Shown: positions 23,068-29,833 of the stretch, piece by piece
Layout: every line of letters begins with the position of its first letter
Numbering within the stretch: the stretch's first letter is position 1
From: Solirubrobacteraceae bacterium
GTDB lineage: Bacteria; Actinomycetota; Thermoleophilia; Solirubrobacterales; Solirubrobacteraceae
Assembly: GCA_017882465.1 (NCBI GenBank)
Contig: JADGPN010000010.1
Coordinates: 1 to 37,291 of the forward strand
Reading direction: 5' to 3'
Length of the DNA: 37,291 nucleotides
The notes under the pieces: generated by a model
Databases searched by the model: none
What the model saw: the letters and a program-made list of their open reading frames with translations, nothing else
What the model was told of the DNA's origin: nothing
Made by a program: the position numbers and the translations under genes

Positions 23068-24243
23068 ATGAACTTCGATCTCGCCGACCATCACCAGCTC
23101 TTGCGACGGACCGTGCGCGACTTCGCCGAACAGGAGGTCGCGCCCGTGGCCGAGGAGCTGGACCGGACCAAGTCGTTTCCCTATGAGATCGTCCGCAAGC
23201 TGGGCGAGCTCGACCTGATGGGCATCCCGTTCCCGGAGCGCTATGGCGGCGCCGGCGGCGACTCGCTCGCGTACTCGATCGCCGTCGAGGAGCTGGCCAG
23301 AGTCGACTCGTCGGTCGCGATCACGCTGTGCGCCCACACCTCGCTGGGAACTCAGCCGATCTACCTGTTCGGTTCCGAGGAACAGAAGCTCGAGTGGATG
23401 CCGCGCCTGTGCCGCGGCGAGCGGCTCGGGGCGTTCGGGCTGACGGAGCCCGAGGCGGGCTCGGACGCCGGCAACACGCAGACCCGGGCGGTGCTCGAGG
23501 ACGGCGAGTGGGTGATCAACGGCACCAAGCAGTTCATCACCAACGCCGGGACCGACATCTCGGGGGTGGTGGTGATCACGGCGGTGACCGGGCAGCAGGA
23601 TCACTCGGCCGCGGCCCGATCCGGCGACAGGCCCGAACGTGAGATCTCCAACCTGCTGGTGGCCAACGGCACCCTCGGTTACGAGCAGGGCGAGCCGTAT
23701 CGGAAGATGGGCTGGAACGCCTCCGACACCCGGCCGCTGATGTTCACCGATTGCCGTGTGCCGGCCGAGAACCTGGTCGGTGCGCGCGGGGCGGGGCTCC
23801 GTCAGTTCTTCCACATCCTCGACGTCGGGCGCATCGGAGTTGCCGCCATGGGCGTCGGCCTCGCTCAGGGCGCTCTCGACCAGGCGCTGGCCTACGCCAA
23901 GGAGCGCCGTGCGTTCGGGAGGCCGATCTCGAAGTTCCATGCCATCCAGGCCAAGCTGGTCGACCTCTCAACTGAGATCGAGGCGACCAGGCTGCTGGTG
24001 CACAAGGCGGCCTGCCTCAAGGACCTGGGCCGCAACTTCACCCTGATCGCCGCCCAGGCCAAGCTGAAGAGCGGCCGCCTCGCGGTGCGCGCGGCGGACG
24101 AGGCCGTGCAGATCCACGGCGGGTACGGCTACATCGAGGAGTACCCCGTGTGCCGCTTCTACCGTGACGCGAAGATCCTCACCATCGGCGAGGGGACCGA
24201 CGAAGTCCAGGAGATCGTCATCGCGCGGGCTCTCGGCGTGTGA
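23068..24243 (+). CDS. Acyl-CoA dehydrogenase
   Basis: An FAD enzyme that introduces the 2,3 double bond in acyl-CoA and hands electrons to ETF. The 391-residue protein shows FGLTEPEAGSDAGNTQTRA (FAD-binding region, about 128-146), YRKMGWNASDTRPLMFTDC, the QTHGG-like QIHGGYGYIEEYPVCRFYRDAK and EGTDEVQE near the C-terminus, whose first glutamate is at the base position seen in medium-chain enzymes. The usual PVER reads PVCR here. I use ATG 23068, which fits family starts. A GTG five codons upstream (23053) is possible. The next gene overlaps at TGATG. Chain-length preference cannot be judged. Confidence 0.94.
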   Translation: MNFDLADHHQLLRRTVRDFAEQEVAPVAEELDRTKSFPYEIVRKLGELDLMGIPFPERYGGAGGDSLAYSIAVEELARVDSSVAITLCAHTSLGTQPIYLFGSEEQKLEWMPRLCRGERLGAFGLTEPEAGSDAGNTQTRAVLEDGEWVINGTKQFITNAGTDISGVVVITAVTGQQDHSAAARSGDRPEREISNLLVANGTLGYEQGEPYRKMGWNASDTRPLMFTDCRVPAENLVGARGAGLRQFFHILDVGRIGVAAMGVGLAQGALDQALAYAKERRAFGRPISKFHAIQAKLVDLSTEIEATRLLVHKAACLKDLGRNFTLIAAQAKLKSGRLAVRAADEAVQIHGGYGYIEEYPVCRFYRDAKILTIGEGTDEVQEIVIARALGV

Positions 24244-24839
24244 TGCGAGCGCCGGTGCGATGGCTGCTGGCGCTCGCGGGGGTCGCCGGCGCGGTCGGCG
24301 CCGGCGCGGGGCCGGATGTCCCGCCGGCGTCTGGCCAGGTGCCCGCTCCCGGACCCCGCCTCGAGGGCAGGTTCGCGATGGCGGGCCGGGTGATCGTCGC
24401 GACGAGGGTGCCGGGCGAGCACACCGGACAGCTGGTGCTCCGAAACTGGACCTTCCTCGCGCCCTGTCCGACCGGCACCTGCATCGACGCGGTCCTGGTG
24501 CGCGCCCGCGCGGGCGCCGCCGATAGGCTCATCCTCCAGCGCCGGCGAACCGGGTACTACGTCGGATCAGGTCGCTTCTACGCCCCGCTGCGGTGCGGGA
24601 AGAGGACCGATCCCCGAGGCGAGCTGGTCCCCTTCACCATCGCCGTCCAGGTGGTCGCGGCCACACACGGCCCCAGAGCCACCGCCACCCGCCTCCGGGC
24701 CTCGTACGCGAATCGTTCGCGTACGAACCGCACGCCGTGCTTCTCCGTGCTGGGGCACGATTCGGCCAGCTATCACGGGCACCTGATCGGGCGGTTGGGC
24801 CCGCTGCTGGACGCCTCGGCCGGGGCCGGGGATCAGTAG
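24243..24839 (+). CDS. Secreted protein of unknown function
   Basis: A 198-residue protein with a signal peptide (RAPVRWLLALAGVAGAVGAG) and an exported beta-rich part that contains paired cysteines: CPTGTC near 77-82, one in PLRCGK and one in TPCFSVLG. I recognise no family. It begins at ATG 24243, overlapping the stop of the acyl-CoA dehydrogenase (TGATG), so it is probably co-translated, although an export protein has no obvious link to the enzyme. Its 3' end overlaps the convergent small membrane gene by seven bases. Confidence 0.7.
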   Translation: MRAPVRWLLALAGVAGAVGAGAGPDVPPASGQVPAPGPRLEGRFAMAGRVIVATRVPGEHTGQLVLRNWTFLAPCPTGTCIDAVLVRARAGAADRLILQRRRTGYYVGSGRFYAPLRCGKRTDPRGELVPFTIAVQVVAATHGPRATATRLRASYANRSRTNRTPCFSVLGHDSASYHGHLIGRLGPLLDASAGAGDQ

Positions 24840-25024
24840 AGCGCGTGCATCAGGGCGATGACCCCGCTGTCCGGGCCGGCACCGGCGGGGACGTTGTTCG
24901 AGCCCGATGTGGCCAGGCTGATCATGATCGCGATCAGCGTGCCCAGCCCCAGCACCAGGCAGATCGCCAGCAGGATCGCCGCCTGCGGGTTCTCGCGCAG
25001 GAGCCTCGCCAGATCACGGTGCAC
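24833..25024 (-). CDS. Small single-pass membrane protein, function unknown
   Basis: The 63-residue product has a basic N-terminus (HRDLARLLRENPQ), one strong membrane helix (about 15-38, AAILLAICLVLGLGTLIAIM) and a short Gly/Ser/Asn-rich tail outside. The GTG start at 25024 is preceded at eight bases by TAAGGT, like the leaderless starts of several neighbours, which supports a real gene despite its size. No family is recognised. It converges with the secreted protein gene and overlaps its last seven bases. Confidence 0.65.
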   Translation of the reverse strand: MHRDLARLLRENPQAAILLAICLVLGLGTLIAIMISLATSGSNNVPAGAGPDSGVIALMHALY

Positions 25025-25032
25025 GGTCCGCG

Positions 25033-25038
25033 ACCTTA
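25033..25038 (-). promoter_or_regulatory. TAAGGT -10 box before the small membrane gene
   Basis: TAAGGT on the minus strand, eight bases before the GTG at 25024, in the 72-base space behind the mau-like operon. Confidence 0.4.
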
Positions 25039-25096
25039 GCGCCTGCGCGCGCCGCTGCGACCCGTCGTCGCCCGCCCCGCGCCGTCACCGCCCGAC

Positions 25097-25573
25097 CTAC
25101 CCCGGAGCCGAGATCCGGAGCGAACCGAGGATGTGATTGAGCGCGGCGAGCCGGGCCCGCCTGACCCCGCGGCCGCCGGACATGACCACGTAGAGGCACA
25201 GGGGGCGCCCTGAGGCGCTGAAGAAGTGCTGCATGCCGAGCTGGCCCGGACGGGGGTGGGCGAGACGGTCGCGGCCGAATCGGGTCGGATCGAGCGGAAG
25301 CGGGATCCGCTTGGACGCGAACAGGCCGGCACCGGCCTCGAGCCCGCGGCCCGTCTCGTACTCGGTCAGGGCCAGGAACACGCCCCCGGCGGGCATCGCC
25401 GCGGTGCTCTCGTCCCCGAACTCGCCGTCGCGCAGCGGCAGCGCGTAGCTCGCCGCATGCAGGGTGGCCACCGTTCCGGTGCGGCGAAACAGGCGCCCGC
25501 TCCAGCCCCGGGGGAGCTGGATCATCAGCCCGTGGGCGTCGAGCTTGACGGCCCCGCCGGTCCCGGCGCTCAC
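25097..25573 (-). CDS. Small soluble protein of the mau-like operon, function unknown
   Basis: This 158-residue protein has no signal peptide or membrane helix. It starts LDAHGLMIQLPRGWSGRLF and contains a motif-like stretch PGQLGMQHFFSASGRPLCLY and LAALNHILGSLRI at the end. The alternating hydrophobic pattern suggests a mixed alpha/beta fold (PsbP/Mog1-like is one guess). The start GTG at 25573 overlaps the stop of the membrane gene before it (GTGA), which also fixes the start, because the same frame is open for another 250 codons of nonsense upstream. Coupled translation suggests it works with the membrane protein. It is the last gene of the operon. Confidence 0.72.
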   Translation of the reverse strand: MSAGTGGAVKLDAHGLMIQLPRGWSGRLFRRTGTVATLHAASYALPLRDGEFGDESTAAMPAGGVFLALTEYETGRGLEAGAGLFASKRIPLPLDPTRFGRDRLAHPRPGQLGMQHFFSASGRPLCLYVVMSGGRGVRRARLAALNHILGSLRISAPG

Positions 25574-26157
25574 GCCAGGCTCCCGATGATCGCCACCGCG
25601 AGGGTCGCACCCATCACCGCCATCCCGGCCCGGGCCACCGGCAGCCGCCAGCGCAGCAGCGACGCGTGCAGGGCGACCAGTTGCTCCGGCCGGCGGACGT
25701 GCGCCGCAGCCAGCAGGCTGAGACCGCGAACGACGCCGAAGCAGCCGAAGACGAGCGCGCCGAGGACGGGATCGCCGGTGAGCAGGGCCGCGATCAGCGC
25801 GACATAGGTCGCCGCGCTCGAGACGATCGTGGTGAAGCCGAGCCCCAGCTGGGCCCCGAAGCCGAACCCGTACACCCAGCCCCGGTACTCGTCCAGCCAG
25901 CGCTCGTCGACCTGGCGCCGGGGACCAGGGATGCGGGCCGGGCCGGCGTCGAGCGCGAGCGCGGCCAGCACGGCCACGGCCAGTGCGGCCAATCGCCCCC
26001 GGGTCCCCAGCGCCGGCAGCGCCAGCGCTCCGACCGCGCCGGCCAGCGCCCCGGCCGCGGCCGCGGCGACGGTGGCTCCGAGCACGAAGGCGATCACCGT
26101 GATCCCCCAGGTGGCATGGCGGCCCCGCTCTCCGAGCGGGGTGATGCTGGCCAGCAT
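25570..26157 (-). CDS. Polytopic membrane protein of the mau-like operon (LysE/CcdA/MauF-like topology)
   Basis: A 195-residue protein with about six hydrophobic segments and the conserved-looking loop RWLDEYRGWVYGFGFGAQLG (about 85-104), followed by two helices ending GCFGVVRGLSLLAAA. MauF of methylamine clusters and CcdA/DsbD are also small six-helix membrane proteins that move reducing power across the membrane, but here only one membrane cysteine (in FGCFG) is present, not a pair. The resemblance is by topology and context only. ATG 26157 starts nine bases behind the micro-ORF. The downstream gene overlaps by four bases. Confidence 0.72.
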   Translation of the reverse strand: MLASITPLGERGRHATWGITVIAFVLGATVAAAAAGALAGAVGALALPALGTRGRLAALAVAVLAALALDAGPARIPGPRRQVDERWLDEYRGWVYGFGFGAQLGLGFTTIVSSAATYVALIAALLTGDPVLGALVFGCFGVVRGLSLLAAAHVRRPEQLVALHASLLRWRLPVARAGMAVMGATLAVAIIGSLA

Positions 26158-26166
26158 CGACTCGCC

Positions 26167-26247
26167 TCAGGGAGACCAAGCCGACCTGATCGCGCCGATC
26201 ACGGCCGCCGTGGAGCCGAGCACGACGAGCACGACGAGCGCGCTCAT
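26167..26247 (-). CDS. 26-residue hydrophobic micro-ORF in the mau-like operon
   Basis: The ATG at 26247 overlaps the stop of the MauD-like gene as ATGA, and 26 codons later TGA ends nine bases before the next ATG. The peptide MSALVVLVVLGSTAAVIGAI plus six residues is one membrane helix with a basic, Trp-containing end. Without it the operon would have an unexplained 86-base gap while all other junctions overlap. It could be a membrane subunit, or serve only to carry ribosomes to the next gene. Confidence 0.55.
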   Translation of the reverse strand: MSALVVLVVLGSTAAVIGAIRSAWSP

Positions 26248-26924
26248 GACCCGGGATAGAGACTCGGATGATCCAGCGTGATGCCCGCCGCGGCCAGCTT
26301 CTCGTCGACCCTCCGGTCACGCCCGCGCACGCTTTCCACGCGTGCCGTGGCCATCCGCTCGTCCTCGATCGCGTCCGTGACCATCGAGGTCAGCTGCGGC
26401 CACGTGGTGGCGACGCCCTCGCCGCGCACGTCGCCGTCGACGAGCACGAAGTACGGCGCGCCCGGGACCTCGTAGTCCTGCCAGGCCTGCGAGGACATCA
26501 CCACCGGGACGTCATCGGGCGCGAGCGAGCGCAGCCGGGATGGGCTCTCGCGCTCTGAGCCGTGGGTCACGATCACGGTCTGGACTCCAGCGGGCAGAGG
26601 CTGATCGCCACCGCGTCCGAGGCTGTCCCAGAAACCCGCGCAGGTCCCGCAACCGCTGGTCAGAAAGGCGAGCAGGGTTGGCCGCGTGGCGCCGCCCTCG
26701 AAGGCCAGCTTGACGAGATCGCCCTCCGGGGTCGCGCCGGCCACCTCCGCGGCCGTGGCCCCGCGAGCCCCCCTCACGGGCGGGGCCACCGCGATCTGTC
26801 CCGCGCTGCCCGGCTCGGCCGGCCCGAGCCGGCGGAGGATCTCGGCGTGACTGCGCAGCAGCCCCGCCACCAGCAGGACGAGCAGCACCAGCAGCACCGT
26901 CTCCACGGCCACCAGCGCGACCAT
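26244..26924 (-). CDS. MauD-like membrane-anchored thioredoxin-fold protein
   Basis: The 226-residue protein has an N-terminal membrane anchor (about 2-21) and a thioredoxin-like domain with the redox motif CGTC in LLAFLTSGCGTCAGFW (about 95-110) and the cis-proline region EVPGAPYFVLVDG (about 168-180). In methylamine clusters MauD has this design and is needed for correct disulfides in the light chain. The domain probably faces outward. The start ATG overlaps the stop of the preceding cysteine-rich protein gene (TGATG). GTG at 26927 is an equal alternative. A C-terminal tail of about 40 residues (RVESVRGRDRR...) goes beyond the usual fold. Confidence 0.82.
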   Translation of the reverse strand: MVALVAVETVLLVLLVLLVAGLLRSHAEILRRLGPAEPGSAGQIAVAPPVRGARGATAAEVAGATPEGDLVKLAFEGGATRPTLLAFLTSGCGTCAGFWDSLGRGGDQPLPAGVQTVIVTHGSERESPSRLRSLAPDDVPVVMSSQAWQDYEVPGAPYFVLVDGDVRGEGVATTWPQLTSMVTDAIEDERMATARVESVRGRDRRVDEKLAAAGITLDHPSLYPGS

Positions 26925-27559
26925 CACGCCCCGCCGCCGCCCGGGAGCGCGACAGCCAGACCCTCGAGGCAGCCTGCCTCGTGCTGGCAGGTGTTGTCGT
27001 CGATCATCTCAGTCGCGTTGCAGCCCAGCCCGCTCACCGTGGCCGGGTGCTGGCAGATCACCAGCCGGCACACCACCTCGGTCGTGGCGGCGACGTGCGT
27101 GTTGCACTGTCCGTAGCGGAATTGGTTGCAGGCCACCCGGCGGTGCCTGCAGTCATGGTTCGCGCACTGGCAGCCACCTGGATAGGCGTGCCCCGGGATC
27201 CGGTTGCAGTCGAGGATGTAGCGAACGCCCTCGGCGTGGCACAACCCGTGGCCCTTGTAGTTGGTGCACTTCCACCACCCGGCCACGTAGGAGCCAGACG
27301 GGCAGACGTTCTTCCCGTGCTCGATCTCGCAGCAGAACGCCGTGTAGCCGTCGGTGCAGCTGGTGCCGGGAGGGCATCGACCGGGCGAAATCACGGCCCA
27401 AGCGGTGCCGGGACGCACCAGGTAACGGACCGGGGCCACCGCGAACGCCGATCCGGCCACGGCAGCCCGGGCCAGGGCGCTGCGCCGCGAGAGCCTGCGG
27501 TCGAGAGCCCCGCCGAGCGAGTCGGCCATCCGCTGCGTGAGGCTCCGGCCCGTCCTCAT
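26924..27559 (-). CDS. Tat-exported 18-cysteine protein resembling methylamine dehydrogenase light chain
   Basis: This 211-residue protein begins with a long twin-arginine leader (RRLSRRSALARAAVAGSAFA, twin Arg at 25-26), ending near TAWA. The mature part has 18 cysteines (62, 68, 76, 77, 86, 98, 107, 118, 130, 132, 137, 144, 152, 164, 169, 180, 191, 197). By eye it follows MauA: CTDGY, FCCE, CPSGSYVAGWWKC, YILDCN, GGCQC. In MauA two tryptophans form the TTQ cofactor. Here W95-W96 stand near the first, but the second site reads RVACNQF with no Trp, and no other Trp is in the mature chain. So a TTQ enzyme is unlikely. Start ATG overlaps the mauE-like stop (ATGA). Confidence 0.8.
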   Translation of the reverse strand: MRTGRSLTQRMADSLGGALDRRLSRRSALARAAVAGSAFAVAPVRYLVRPGTAWAVISPGRCPPGTSCTDGYTAFCCEIEHGKNVCPSGSYVAGWWKCTNYKGHGLCHAEGVRYILDCNRIPGHAYPGGCQCANHDCRHRRVACNQFRYGQCNTHVAATTEVVCRLVICQHPATVSGLGCNATEMIDDNTCQHEAGCLEGLAVALPGGGGA

Positions 27560-28071
27560 TGCGAGCTCCAGGCACTCCAGGCGGCCGGCAGCTCGGTGTA
27601 GGCGATCACGGTCGCGTAGGCCGCGCCGGCGATGCCCGCCAGCAGCGAGGCGGCGAGCACCGGCGGCTGCCCGAGCACCCACGTCAGACCGTGCGGCGGC
27701 CACGCCACGCCCGCCGCAGCGAGCACGGCGAAGGCGGCATTCAACAGCGCGTGCAGGTTCGAGGCCGGCGCCTGTGTGTCGCCGAAGCATCCACACGACG
27801 AGGCGCGCCGGGTGAGCATCAGCGCCACGCCGGAGAGGGCCAGGAAGGTCAGCGCAAGGAGCGCGCAGTTGACCGAGCTGGGCGCCGGCACCACCCACAC
27901 CCCGAGCGCCAGCTCGAGGCTCGCGAACGCGCGCACCGGCACGACGCTCGCCGTCAGACCGGCTCCGGCGAGCGCCACGGCAGCGGTCGACGGCGCGCGC
28001 AGCTTGGCCACTCCCGTCGCGCACAGGACCAGCGCCGCGACCAGGACCGGTGCCGTCAGAGCCTGGGCCAC
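27556..28071 (-). CDS. MauE/DoxX-like redox-associated membrane protein
   Basis: The 171-residue protein has four or five membrane helices, begins with GVAKLRAP after the first helix and has the cysteine motif SSCGCFGD (about 91-98) facing one side, followed by a long helix starting NLHALLNAAF. That is the pattern of MauE, which together with MauD supports disulfide formation of the methylamine dehydrogenase small subunit. The start GTG at 28071 lies four bases behind the meaB stop, so it is read from the same mRNA. It heads a run of overlapping genes (see 25097-27559). Confidence 0.85.
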   Translation of the reverse strand: MAQALTAPVLVAALVLCATGVAKLRAPSTAAVALAGAGLTASVVPVRAFASLELALGVWVVPAPSSVNCALLALTFLALSGVALMLTRRASSCGCFGDTQAPASNLHALLNAAFAVLAAAGVAWPPHGLTWVLGQPPVLAASLLAGIAGAAYATVIAYTELPAAWSAWSSQ

Positions 28072-28075
28072 CGGG

Positions 28076-29041
28076 TCACTCTCTCGCCCTGCTGAGGGCG
28101 GCGCGTTCGAGGATGGTGGCGGCGGCGCTCGCCGGGTCGAGCTCGCGGCTGACGACGCGGTCGAGCAATTCGCTCACCTCGTCGTCCTGCTGCAACGAGG
28201 CGTCGAGCTCGCGACGCATGCGATACGTCGCAATCGCCAGCACCTCGTTCATGAGGTTGCGACGCCGGCGTTCCCTGAGCGTCCCCTCGGCCTCGATGAA
28301 CTCACGATGCTCGGTCAGCTTCTGGTCCAGCTCGTCGACGCCCTCGCCGGTCACCGCATCGGTGCGGACGATCGGCACCTGCCAGCCTTCCCGCGGACCC
28401 AGTGCGAGCACGCCGCGGATCTCCCGGATCATCGTGTCGGTGAGCGGATGGTCGGCCTTGTTGACCACAATCACGTCGGGGATCTCCATGACGCCGGCCT
28501 TGAGCGCCTGGATCGAGTCGCCGGAGCCTGGCATCAGGACCAGAACCACTGTATCCGCGTGATTGATGATGTCGACTTCGGCCTGGCCCACGCCGACCGT
28601 CTCCAGCAGCACCACCTCGCGCCCCGAGGCGTCCATCAGCAGCGCCGCCTGAAGTGCGGCCTCGCTCAGACCGCCGAGTGCGCCGCGGTTGGCCATCGAG
28701 CGTATGAACACGCCGGCGTCGAGAAAGTGTTCGCTGAGCCGGATGCGATCGCCGAGCAGAGCGCCGTGGGTGAAGGGCGAGGAGGGGTCGATCGAGAGCA
28801 CCGCGACGGTGCGCCCGCGCGCCCGCTCGAGTTTCGTGAGCGCCCCCAGCAGGGTCGACTTGCCCACGCCGGGAGGGCCGGTGAAGCCGATCATCGCCGC
28901 CTTGCCGGTGTGGGGGTAGACCTCGCGGACGAGCGCCCAGCCCTCGGGGTCGTCGTTCTCGACCAGCGAGATGGCTCGTGCGAGCGCGCGCTTGTCGCCG
29001 GCCATCAGGCGCTCGAACAGTTGCTGTTCCGGGGGAGCCAT
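28076..29041 (-). CDS. meaB: MeaB/ArgK-family G-protein chaperone of B12-dependent mutase
   Basis: MeaB protects and reloads adenosylcobalamin in methylmalonyl-CoA mutase, using GTP. The 321-residue protein starts at ATG 29041 and has an N-terminal helix domain (RLMAGDKRALARAISLVEN), the P-loop GFTGPPGVGKSTL (52-64), SIDPSSPFTHGALLGDR, ETVGVGQAEVDI (switch region), VVNKAD for guanine and a C-terminal dimerisation helix region. The frame is open upstream over the divergent acyltransferase gene, but nothing family-like lies there. The mutase small subunit is 9 kb away, and no large subunit is in the window. Downstream and four bases away is the mau-like operon. Confidence 0.94.
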   Translation of the reverse strand: MAPPEQQLFERLMAGDKRALARAISLVENDDPEGWALVREVYPHTGKAAMIGFTGPPGVGKSTLLGALTKLERARGRTVAVLSIDPSSPFTHGALLGDRIRLSEHFLDAGVFIRSMANRGALGGLSEAALQAALLMDASGREVVLLETVGVGQAEVDIINHADTVVLVLMPGSGDSIQALKAGVMEIPDVIVVNKADHPLTDTMIREIRGVLALGPREGWQVPIVRTDAVTGEGVDELDQKLTEHREFIEAEGTLRERRRRNLMNEVLAIATYRMRRELDASLQQDDEVSELLDRVVSRELDPASAAATILERAALSRARE

Positions 29042-29145
29042 CGAGCGGGCAATGATGCCAGCCCGGTCCGGCGGCGGGATCGAGGCGGCCCGCGACCTGC
29101 TGTTCCTGTGGGCGCCGGAGGCTGGCTCATCGACGACGCAGCCCA

Positions 29146-29151
29146 TACGAT
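29146..29151 (+). promoter_or_regulatory. TACGAT -10 box before the acyltransferase gene
   Basis: TACGAT lies seven bases before the GTG at 29159. It helps to choose that start in a long open frame and implies a leaderless mRNA divergent from meaB. Confidence 0.4.
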
Positions 29152-29158
29152 CCCGGGC

Positions 29159-29833
29159 GTGCCGATACCGACGTTGCGGCGCCCCGTCACGCCGCCCATT
29201 CTCCGCTCCCCCCCGCCCCCGCTTCGCGGCGGGCCGATCACGTTCCTGCGCTTCGCGTGGTCTCACCACATGTTCCGATGGGGCTACGTGCCGCTGATCG
29301 CGCGCTGGGTGTGGCTGAAGCTGCGCTGGCGCGGTCGCCTGCAAACCGACGGACTGTGCTTCGTCTGCCCCGGCGTCACGTTCGAGATCGGCCGCAACGC
29401 GACCGTCAGGCTCGGCCGCTGGTCCTGGCTCGGTCATGGCACCAAGGTGCGGGCCCACGAAGGCGAGGTCTCGATCGGCGCCAAGTCGGTGCTGGGGCAG
29501 GAATGCACGATCTCCGCCTACCAGCGGGTCGCGATCGGGCGCGAGTGCATCATCGCCGACCGGGTGATGATGATCGACTTCGATCACGGCGTCGTGGAGG
29601 TCGAGCGGCCGATCCGCGAACAGGGGATCTACAAGCGCGACGTCGAGATCGGCCACAACGTCTGGATCGGCTACGCCGCCTGTGTGCTGCGCGGAGTGTC
29701 GGTGGGCAACAACGCCGTGATCGGCACCAGCGCCGTGGTCACGCGGGATGTGCCCGATGACGCGGTGGTGGTCGGCATCCCCGCCCGGGTGATCCGGATC
29801 CGCGCCACGCCGCGCACGTTCCGCTGGGAGTAG
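29159..29833 (+). CDS. Hexapeptide-repeat acyltransferase (LbH/WbbJ type)
   Basis: The C-terminal two thirds form a left-handed beta-helix of the sugar O-acetyltransferase kind: repeated [IV]GxxxxI units such as VSIGAKSVLGQECTISAY, VAIGRECIIADRVMM, VEIGHNVWIGYAACVLRGV and VSVGNNAVIGTSAVVTRDVP. The histidine in DFDHGVV is a candidate catalytic base. The N-terminal 60 residues include a hydrophobic WGYVPLIARWVWLKL helix, perhaps for membrane contact. Such enzymes acetylate cell-surface sugars. The 224-residue start at GTG 29159 is chosen from the -10 box and because upstream codons are antisense to meaB. The stop TAG abuts the convergent GH57 stop without a gap. Confidence 0.85.
   Translation: MPIPTLRRPVTPPILRSPPPPLRGGPITFLRFAWSHHMFRWGYVPLIARWVWLKLRWRGRLQTDGLCFVCPGVTFEIGRNATVRLGRWSWLGHGTKVRAHEGEVSIGAKSVLGQECTISAYQRVAIGRECIIADRVMMIDFDHGVVEVERPIREQGIYKRDVEIGHNVWIGYAACVLRGVSVGNNAVIGTSAVVTRDVPDDAVVVGIPARVIRIRATPRTFRWE

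Noticed and set aside
25570-26320. Long frame joining the 158-aa protein with sequence upstream to 407 codons
   Set aside because: The upstream part is the shifted frame of the polytopic membrane protein. The GTGA junction at 25573 explains the true start.
27632-29158. Upstream extension of the acyltransferase frame across meaB and the MauE-like gene
   Set aside because: It is antisense to two recognisable genes. The family-like part and a -10 box support the start at 29159.
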